Positions 6,510 to 12,023 of a stretch of 15,731 nt of DNA are shown piece after piece. Source of the DNA: Microcaldota archaeon (GTDB lineage: Archaea > Micrarchaeota > Micrarchaeia > Micrarchaeales > Micrarchaeaceae); contig JAKAOQ010000011.1 in assembly GCA_021812105.1 (NCBI GenBank), positions 1 through 15,731 of the forward strand, written 5' to 3'. Each line of letters starts with the position of its first letter. Position 1 is the stretch's first letter. Position numbers and translations under genes: made by a program. The notes beneath the pieces were generated by a model. It searched no databases. It was given only the letters and a program-made list of their open reading frames with translations, and was not told the DNA's origin.

Positions 6510-7289
6510 TCAGACCGTGGCCCTCGCAATCTCTTCATCGTCTTTCGAATCGATAAGCCTTTTAGCCCCTTCCTTGTCAAGACGCTGTAGTTTGTTACCG
6601 CACAGCACACACTTAAAGCTAGCCTCAAACGCCGAATCAAAATCAAACACAAGTTTGTTGTTATTGTAGCAGTCATTACATACGAAATAGTCGTTGCTGT
6701 TTTCATTTATAATCGCGGAGTTATTGTCGGTCTTACCTATATAGTTATAAAATTCGTTTACCTTCTTCAAGTTCATAGACCAAAGGAACGAAAGCCAACC
6801 TTTTGAGTTTTTGATCACGTTATAGTTGGTTATGCCGTAGCCGTACATAATGTTCAGTATGCGCCTCACGGTGTTTATTTTTATATCCAGCTCCTCGGCA
6901 ATTTTTTCGTCGGTCTTCGGGATTACCAATGAAGTTATTACCTCACCAGCCCTCTTACTGACATTTTTATGCAGGTATTCCATCGCCGCCCCGTTGGCTA
7001 CTATCTCCTCAATAACCTTCTTGGCATCCATCTTATAAAGATCAGCCTCCTCTTTCTTCCTTATCTGCTTGGCCTCCACACTGGAAACCCTTGGAATGCT
7101 CTTAGATGTGGAGTGTTTTGCATGCACTTTGTTTATCGCAACTCTGGGCTTGTGCGCCGCGTGTGCCAGCTTCCTCCCTGTGTTTCCCGCACCTTTCTTT
7201 GCAGGTCCTTTCTTTGCTCTGTTGTAAGTATTTATCCTGGTCATCCTCATACCTTTTCTAGTCTTTTTAATCATACGCTTTTTTGACAT
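6510..7289 (-). CDS. tfe: Transcription initiation factor TFE-alpha with a basic N-terminal extension
   Basis: Archaeal counterpart of TFIIE-alpha that helps RNA polymerase open promoter DNA. With the ATG at 7289 it has 259 residues. The conserved part is a winged-helix domain (about 108-178: AGEVITSLVIPKTDEKIAEE, INTVRRILNIMYGYGI, GWLSFLWSMNLKKV) and a C-terminal zinc ribbon with C204-C207 and C227-C230 (VCNDC, KCVLC). Ahead of it lie about 85 extra residues, the first 65 very rich in Lys, Arg, Ala and His (KKRMIKKTRKGMRMTR; RAKKGPAKKGAGNTGRK), which I have not seen in ordinary TFE. I chose 7289 because GGAG lies eight bases upstream, in the same register as GGTGAT three bases from a start. 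The ATG at 7316 would add nine residues and is also possible. Confidence 0.9.
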   Translation of the reverse strand: MSKKRMIKKTRKGMRMTRINTYNRAKKGPAKKGAGNTGRKLAHAAHKPRVAINKVHAKHSTSKSIPRVSSVEAKQIRKKEEADLYKMDAKKVIEEIVANGAAMEYLHKNVSKRAGEVITSLVIPKTDEKIAEELDIKINTVRRILNIMYGYGITNYNVIKNSKGWLSFLWSMNLKKVNEFYNYIGKTDNNSAIINENSNDYFVCNDCYNNNKLVFDFDSAFEASFKCVLCGNKLQRLDKEGAKRLIDSKDDEEIARATV

Positions 7290-7345
7290 AAAAGTCGCTC
7301 CGGCACCCGCCAACATCAAATGATATATAACTATCGCTTTTCTAA

Positions 7346-7355
7346 TATTTATACC
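7346..7355 (-). promoter_or_regulatory. TATA-like promoter box of tfe
   Basis: GGTATAAATA on the minus strand predicts transcription start near 7324, upstream of both candidate start codons (7316 and 7289). Confidence 0.5.
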
Positions 7356-7420
7356 TTACTACATTAAAGCAAAATATCACCATGAATTGTGATTATGATA
7401 CGTAGGGGAAGGTGTCTTCA

Positions 7421-7918
7421 TTGAGCATGTACAAAGAAATGGGAAAAACGATAAGAGAGGAGTACAAGAAAAGAACCGACATTTACAAGGACAAAACCGT
7501 TAAGTGGGCGTCCGAACCCTCTGTGGTCAGAATAGACAAGCCCACCAACCTCCAGAGGGCAAGGGAGCTCGGCTACAAGGACATAATTGGCGTAGTAGTG
7601 GCGCGGGTAAGGGTAGTCAAGGGCAAAAGGAAGAGGCCGAGCGTTGGCGGAGGAAGAAAACCGTCAAAATCAGGAAGGTTCTACTCAAGGGGCAAATCAC
7701 TGCAAGCGATAGCCGAGGAAAGAGCGGCAAGGCGTTTCATCAACTGTGAGGTGCTCAACTCCTACTTCGTGGGCGATACGGGTGCTACAGCGTTCTACGA
7801 AGTGATGCTGCTGGACAGGAGCAGCCCCTCCGTCCTCGCAAGGAAGGATTACGTAGGTGTGATAAACAGAAGAGGGAGAGCTTTCAGGTCACTTACCAAG
7901 GCTAGCCCAAGACGCTGA
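7421..7918 (+). CDS. rpl15e: Large subunit ribosomal protein eL15
   Basis: Structural protein of the large ribosomal subunit that binds 23S rRNA. The 165 residues include the family blocks SVVRIDKPTNLQRARELGYK, GVVVARVRVVKGKRKRPSVG, GRKPSKSGRFYSRGKSLQ, AIAEERAARRFINCEVLNSY and VGDTGATAFYEVMLLDRSSP, and a basic tail RRGRAFRSLTKASPRR. The TTG at 7421 yields MSMYKEM, equal to the usual M(S/G)MYK start of the family, and has GGTGTC four bases upstream. The ATG two codons later (7427) would lose this N-terminus, and the GTG at 7412 overlaps the ribosome binding site. It is divergent from tfe. Confidence 0.96.
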   Translation: MSMYKEMGKTIREEYKKRTDIYKDKTVKWASEPSVVRIDKPTNLQRARELGYKDIIGVVVARVRVVKGKRKRPSVGGGRKPSKSGRFYSRGKSLQAIAEERAARRFINCEVLNSYFVGDTGATAFYEVMLLDRSSPSVLARKDYVGVINRRGRAFRSLTKASPRR

Positions 7919-7986
7919 TTTAGCCTTGATAGCCTCCAAATACTTTATTATTCCTTCCCTGATAATCTATCCGCAGGCGTGTACTT

Positions 7987-8059
7987 GGGGCTGTACGCTA
8001 ACCTGGTAGACTGCCAGCCTCGGGCGCTGGCTATCCGAGTTCAAATCTCGGCAGCCCCA
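7987..8059 (+). tRNA. tRNA-Pro(CGG)
   Basis: A 73-base cloverleaf with acceptor GGGGCTG/CAGCCCC, anticodon stem CCAGC/GCTGG around CTCGGGC (anticodon CGG, codon CCG), T stem CCGAG/CTCGG around TTCAAAT, discriminator A. Acceptor, anticodon and T stems pair perfectly. The D stem is poor: C10-T25 and C12-A23 are mismatched, with only G11-C24 and the T13-G22 wobble, although the loop keeps AACCTGGTA. It lies 68 bases after eL15. Confidence 0.88.
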
Positions 8060-8129
8060 TCCAGTTTCCGGGTTATATATCTGAGAAACATCTGAAGGCA
8101 GGCTCTGAACATGCGAACCCCTCTCTAAT

Positions 8130-8252
8130 TTGGTCGAAGCTACCTCTAACCAAGTCTGGATCTGGAAATTTGAAAACGATCAAAAAATAATCCTTGTTGT
8201 CGATAGTAAAATCGTAGAGGGCTTAATCAAGAAAGCAAAAAGGAAAGTTTAA
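8130..8252 (+). CDS. Possible mini-ORF or gene fragment, 41 codons
   Basis: A frame from TTG at 8130 to TAA at 8250-8252 encodes a coherent-looking stretch (VWIWKFENDQKIILVVDSKI, then a Lys-rich end). It has no ribosome binding site, no ATG, and its stop overlaps the TATA-like box of the next gene. I do not recognise it. It could be the tail of a decayed gene. The rest of 8060-8288 shows nothing else. Confidence 0.2.
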   Translation: MVEATSNQVWIWKFENDQKIILVVDSKIVEGLIKKAKRKV

Positions 8253-8257
8253 ATATT
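8247..8257 (+). promoter_or_regulatory. TATA-like promoter box of the zinc-ribbon gene
   Basis: GTTTAAATATT is centred 37 bases before the ATG at 8289; predicted transcription start is near 8278, just ahead of the GGTGAT at 8280-8285. Confidence 0.5.
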
Positions 8258-8288
8258 AGTTTAGAATAAGCGTTTGTACGGTGATACA

Positions 8289-8522
8289 ATGGCGCAGAAA
8301 GACAAGGCAAAAAGAGAAGATATGGAAGATCTGATATACTGCGAATATTGCAAAGCCGAAACACCACACAGGCATCTCTACAATGCTGCGTATGGTCTTT
8401 CCCAAACGTATATGACAGGCTCCGAAAGATTTGAATGCAGTAAGTGTAAAAACACTATTCATTACGGAGATAATCCGAAGCTAGATTCAAAATTTGTGTT
8501 AGAGACCGAGGCCAGAAAATAG
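8289..8522 (+). CDS. Small four-cysteine zinc-ribbon protein, 77 residues
   Basis: Unrecognised beyond its zinc-ribbon pattern. After a charged N-terminus (AQKDKAKREDMEDL) come two CxxC knuckles, C18-C21 (YCEYC) and C50-C53 (ECSKC), separated by 28 residues, followed by NTIHYGDNPKLDSKFVLE. The spacing suits a single structural zinc. Such proteins often bind nucleic acid or ribosomes, but nothing here fixes the partner. The ATG at 8289 is chosen because a perfect GGTGAT lies three bases upstream; an in-frame TTG at 8274 lies before this site. A TATA-like box sits at 8247-8257, so it is transcribed on its own. Confidence 0.75.
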   Translation: MAQKDKAKREDMEDLIYCEYCKAETPHRHLYNAAYGLSQTYMTGSERFECSKCKNTIHYGDNPKLDSKFVLETEARK

Positions 8523-8642
8523 GATAAGATTCGAAGCCGGAAGAAATTCGTAAATAATCTGGCGATACCGCACGCGTGTAGACTCCAGAGGCTAAAACAT
8601 ACGAATTAATGGGATTATTGGACAAAGTCCGCCTCCCTAAAC

Positions 8643-8650
8643 TATAAATA
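8643..8650 (+). promoter_or_regulatory. TATA-like promoter box of the 442-residue orphan
   Basis: TATAAATA within CTATAAATATC, centred 37 bases before the ATG at 8683; the leader would be about 10 bases and carries no GGTGA-type site. The gap 8523-8640 holds no gene I can support. Confidence 0.5.
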
Positions 8651-8682
8651 TCTAATCGCGTCAAGCTTTTGATACTTGTTTG

Positions 8683-10011
8683 ATGTTGCTAGTGATATTT
8701 TTGGACAAGAAGAAAGACACCAGGTATCCTGATGAATATTTGGAGAGCGAATCTGATAGTATAGGTAAACAGGTGCGTATACTAGCTGATACAGATACAT
8801 ATAATCAAGCAGGAGAAAAGACACTATCTGAATCAACTCTTCATATGTTAAACACCATTGACTCAGAATACGTTAAAGCCGTTGAAGCAGCAAAAGCAGA
8901 CAGTATAAGCCTCAATAGTATCCTGTCCTCTTTGCAAAAAGTGCTAATTTACCACTTAGGAAACAGTTGGCGTGAACTTTATGATATGGAAGATTATGAA
9001 GATCTACCTTTAAGTACATCCAAAGAAGTGCTACGAAGAACCTCAAACACGATGGAGACGCTGGGAGACATTGCGTTACAAAATAATATGGCGTTTTATG
9101 CAGCAGAACCCCTGTTCGCTGCCGCGTGTAGCCTAAGAGAGAAAATAGGAGATGTGGGGAAATTCTTAGATGATAGTAAAAAATTTGCCAAAATTCAGCT
9201 CATGATATCTGAAAAATTGGACAAAGAAGGGCACACCTATTCAGCGGCGAAAGCGAAAAAGTTTGCTGAAGATGCAGAAAAAGGGATCCTGCCTGGTATT
9301 GGTTTTATAGAGGATCTTGAAGAGAAGAAAGCGAAAACCTACGGCCGCCTTATAGACCATGTAACACTAGAGGTATGGGAAACGGCGGAAACGATAGCCC
9401 AAACTAGCGATATTGATTTCGGGGGAGTATACGCTATGGGGAAAAATATGGCACCTGTCAATCCCGATACCCCCGTCAAAAAGTTTACAATTGATGTAAA
9501 AACCGGAATCATACGCGAAAGCGAAACCACGATAAAAGAGTTTTTTAAAAATTCTTCGAAAAAACAAATGGATGATGAAATCGCACATGCCAGGGTCGCT
9601 ATGATAAACGTATGGGCAACGCCAGATGACCACCCCGCCGACATGCCTATACGTGTGATCGCTAAAGACAAACACGGCCACGCTAAAAGAATCGAAGTGT
9701 TTGAGGGTCCCGGAAAGCTAGTGATAGGTATGAATGGTTACCCTATTTGTAGTATATTTGCTTTATACACGGAAAAAGAGGTTGAAGTCAGGATGAAAAT
9801 CCAAAATGGTCTAAGACAAGAATCATTCATAAAGGCAAACAAGAGGGAGGAAGATAGAAAATTTGAAGAACCTGAAGAGGTATGGCTCGAAAGGCAGAAC
9901 ATCCTTAACGACAAGAAAGAAGCGGCCTATAATGGTACTGGCGAGGATTGGGCTTGGGGATTTGAAAAAGCGAAGGAATTGCTGAACAAAGCCAGAGAAA
10001 TATCCTCATGA
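8683..10011 (+). CDS. Hypothetical protein, 442 residues, helical N-terminal half
   Basis: I do not recognise this protein. It is soluble, without signal peptide or zinc-ligand pattern. Residues about 45-220 look like consecutive amphipathic helices (LNSILSSLQKVLIYHLGNSW, TMETLGDIALQNNMAFYAAE, PLFAAACSLREKIGDVGKFL, YSAAKAKKFAEDAEKG), reminiscent of TPR-like repeats. Residues about 260-400 look beta-rich (VKKFTIDVKTGIIRESETTI, ARVAMINVWATPDDHPADMP, KRIEVFEGPGKLVIGMNGYP, KEVEVRMKIQNGL). The end is a charged helix. One reading is a helical-repeat scaffold with a C-terminal beta sandwich. Base composition is more AT-rich than the ribosomal neighbours, so it may be acquired or fast evolving. The ATG at 8683 follows a TATA box at short-leader distance; TTG at 8680 is a less likely start. 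Confidence 0.8.
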   Translation: MLLVIFLDKKKDTRYPDEYLESESDSIGKQVRILADTDTYNQAGEKTLSESTLHMLNTIDSEYVKAVEAAKADSISLNSILSSLQKVLIYHLGNSWRELYDMEDYEDLPLSTSKEVLRRTSNTMETLGDIALQNNMAFYAAEPLFAAACSLREKIGDVGKFLDDSKKFAKIQLMISEKLDKEGHTYSAAKAKKFAEDAEKGILPGIGFIEDLEEKKAKTYGRLIDHVTLEVWETAETIAQTSDIDFGGVYAMGKNMAPVNPDTPVKKFTIDVKTGIIRESETTIKEFFKNSSKKQMDDEIAHARVAMINVWATPDDHPADMPIRVIAKDKHGHAKRIEVFEGPGKLVIGMNGYPICSIFALYTEKEVEVRMKIQNGLRQESFIKANKREEDRKFEEPEEVWLERQNILNDKKEAAYNGTGEDWAWGFEKAKELLNKAREISS

Positions 10012-10190
10012 TGGCCTGGATACTATCCAAAACCCCTAAATATCACCTACAAATTACGCTTTATCTAAACAGGTGGCAAAATGCGGGCCCGGTAGTGTTT
10101 TGTAAGATAGTTTATCTGTCCCAGTCCATTTACAACAAACACCAAGTTCCATGCCTCTCTTTTTTATGTTTGCACGCACTGTAATATACG

Positions 10191-11081
10191 ATGCGCGGTC
10201 TAACTTACAAAGAGCTTGGCAGAACAGGCGAAAAACTTACGTCCCTAGGCCTCGGCACATGGAAAATACCAAACGACTCCAAAAAGGGCATGGCGGCCAT
10301 AAGGACCGGCTTAGAACACGGTATAAACCACGTAGATACCGCTGAAATGTACGCCAACGAGGAACTGGTAGGCAAAGCCGTATCAAATTACGATGTTTTC
10401 ATAGCAACCAAAGTATCCCCAAACCATTTTCGCCACGATGATCTGATACGAGCGTGCAGAGTCAGCATTTCACGTTTGAATGTGAAGCAGATAGACCTGT
10501 ATCAACTGCACTGGCCAAACAAGCGTGTTCCCATAAAGGAAACTATACGCGCCATGGAAGAGCTTGTAGGACGCGGTCTGATAAGGTATATAGGGGTGAG
10601 CAATTTCTCCGTCAGCGAAATGATCGAGGCTCAAGAAGCAATGAAGCGCGAGGAGATAGTATCCAACTAGGTGGAATACAGTGTCTTGGTGCGTGATGTT
10701 GAAGATGAGATGGTGCAGTTCTGCGAAAAGGAAGGCATAACGCTCACGGCGTACAGCCCTTTAGCAAGAGGAGAGTTGTTTAGTGGCAGATACGAAACCA
10801 TGAGGCAGCACCTCGAATACGTAGGCAGAAAACACGGAAAGACTGCAACGCAAGTCGCCCTCAACTACCTGATACGCCACAAACCAGTTGTAGTGATACC
10901 AAAAGCCGCGAACAAGTCTCACGTCCTGGAAAACATCGGTTCGATGGGCTTCACGATCAGCGATGCCGATGCAGAATCGATAGGTTCAATCAGGAACATC
11001 AGAAGCAGAAAACTAGCCGGCAGATTCGCCAGCCTATTCCTAAAGCATACCTCCGCCTGGGCGGCAGCGGTACAAAAATAG
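10191..11081 (+). pseudogene. Aldo/keto reductase interrupted by one in-frame TAG (pseudogene or split gene)
   Basis: NADPH-dependent aldo/keto reductase of the usual length (297 codons) but with a TAG at 10668-10670. The first part (159 residues) has the catalytic tetrad D49, Y54 (HVDTAEMY), K74 (ATKVS) and H107 (YQLHWPN) plus GVSNF. The second part continues in the same frame with VEYSVLVRD, LTAYSPLARG and the cofactor-binding VVVIPKAANKSHVLENIG. The family normally reads (S)NQVEYS here, so TAG replaces the conserved Gln codon that contacts the nicotinamide; CAG to TAG is a single transition. No other lesion is visible. A GTG directly after the TAG (10671) could restart translation, but no properly spaced ribosome binding site precedes it. 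Upstream TTTTTATG at 10161-10168 suits a leaderless start at 10191. The gap 10012-10190 shows no gene. Confidence 0.85.
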
Positions 11082-11117
11082 AGGAGAAACGCCATAACAA
11101 CATACATAATCTATACC

Positions 11118-11136
11118 GCACAAGCAGGGCTTGTGC
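11118..11136 (+). terminator. 8-bp hairpin with AGG triloop after the reductase gene
   Basis: GCACAAGC, AGG, GCTTGTGC, 36 bases after the reductase stop codon and before the next promoter, followed by TTAT. Position suggests a 3'-end or terminator structure, though there is no clear T-run. It may belong with the other triloop hairpins in this window. Confidence 0.45.
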
Positions 11137-11160
11137 TTATATGCAAACAATAGCGAAACG

Positions 11161-11169
11161 TATTTAAAC
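11161..11169 (+). promoter_or_regulatory. TATA-like promoter box of the surface-protein gene
   Basis: TATTTAAAC is centred 37 bases before the ATG at 11202; the predicted short leader contains GGTGGT three bases ahead of the start. Confidence 0.55.
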
Positions 11170-11201
11170 TGTTAATAATTTAGGTAATAAAGGGTGGTAT
11201 A

Positions 11202-11834
11202 ATGGTGACGAATTACCAGTACGTAAATTATATTGTAAACGCACAGACAACGGGGCAGGCGGGCCAGCAACCGGGAACAAATTCACCACCCGCTCCATCA
11301 ACAACGCAAAACAATGCAATATCTGTTTCTTCGGGCGCCTCCACAACGCGTAAAGTGATCATAACTGTAGTGGCCGTACTGATAGCTATAGTAGCGGTGT
11401 ACGCAATAGCAAATTCGGCAGGTAACGGGGCACCTCCTACCACCACTACCTCACCCACTACCTCTATATACTATCCCAGTAATACCACACTCAATCCTTC
11501 AACTAGCAATCCCAACGGTACATCATGCAACGATTTTGTTGTATCGCAATCCGATTTCAATACCATAACAAAAGGTACGTGCTATTGGAAAGGCGGACCG
11601 CTATCAGTGTATTACGGTAGCGGCAACAGCGGGTCCATAAACCTCAGCATAACGAATACGCGTACAGGGGTATCAATGGTAGCGCTATATTCTAACAAAA
11701 CATGCAGCACGTACACAGGTACGTATAATCTTACCACAGGTCAATATTTGATAGAATTTATAGACGGCAAAGGCAACGGCAAATGCGGAAACGCGTTTGT
11801 AAGCCTAAGCAATTATACCACGCCGGCCTCTTGA
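11202..11834 (+). CDS. Membrane-anchored Thr/Ser-rich extracellular protein, 210 residues
   Basis: I do not recognise a family. Residues 1-50 are polar and rich in Gln, Thr, Ser and Pro. RK (50-51) then precedes one transmembrane helix, VIITVVAVLIAIVAVYAIA (52-70). After it come a Pro/Thr/Ser linker (PPTTTTSPTTSIYYPS) and a domain of about 105 residues with four cysteines (109, 127, 168, 195), enough for two disulfides. Several N-glycosylation sequons follow the helix (NTT, NGT, NLS, NKT, NLT, NYT). Positive residues before the helix and sequons after it predict the N-terminus in the cytoplasm and the C-terminus outside. The start at 11202 is supported by GGTGGT three bases upstream. A surface or envelope role is inferred from topology only. 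Confidence 0.85.
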   Translation: MVTNYQYVNYIVNAQTTGQAGQQPGTNSPPAPSTTQNNAISVSSGASTTRKVIITVVAVLIAIVAVYAIANSAGNGAPPTTTTSPTTSIYYPSNTTLNPSTSNPNGTSCNDFVVSQSDFNTITKGTCYWKGGPLSVYYGSGNSGSINLSITNTRTGVSMVALYSNKTCSTYTGTYNLTTGQYLIEFIDGKGNGKCGNAFVSLSNYTTPAS

Positions 11835-11897
11835 TGCTAATTTAACGTCACCGTTTGGCAAAACAAAGAAATATTAATGTTTCTGCATTTATACTAC

Positions 11898-12015
11898 TGC
11901 CAAACGGTAATAGGAGCGGGGAAACGCCCGAACCCATTCCGAACTCGGAAGCTAAGCCCGCTCACGATATGTTCATACTGGCCTTCGGCCGGGAAAGCAT
12001 ATTGCTGTTTGGCAT
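11898..12015 (+). rRNA. rrf: 5S ribosomal RNA
   Basis: About 118 bases. The conserved archaeal core CCCGAACCCATTCCGAACTC followed by GGAAGCTAAGCCCG is present. Helix I is formed by TGCCAAACGG at the 5' end and CTGTTTGGCA at the 3' end (10 pairs, one wobble). The second arm contains GGCCTTCGGCC. No 16S or 23S rRNA lies next to it, so the 5S gene is unlinked. AAATATTAATG at 11869-11879 is a suitable TATA box about 25 bases upstream. The gene is convergent with the giant phosphoesterase gene, whose stop codon lies about eight bases beyond the 5S end. Confidence 0.95.
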
Positions 12016-12023
12016 TTTACGCT

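Noticed and set aside
8523..8640. GACTCCAGAGGC resembles the anticodon loop of archaeal tRNA-Trp(CCA)
   Set aside because: The surrounding bases give no acceptor, D or T arm, and there is no GGTTCAAAT-type T loop; an intron or split-tRNA reading could not be supported.
10080..10100. ATGCGGGCCCGG resembles the 3' end of the tRNA-Gly repeat
   Set aside because: The match is only about a dozen bases with an indel and does not continue into the T arm, so it is not a third repeat copy.
10668..10670. TAG in the reductase as a sign of stop-codon reassignment to Gln or pyrrolysine
   Set aside because: TAG ends other genes here, for example radA (521-523), the DUF92 gene and the reductase itself, and no other conserved gene has an internal TAG.
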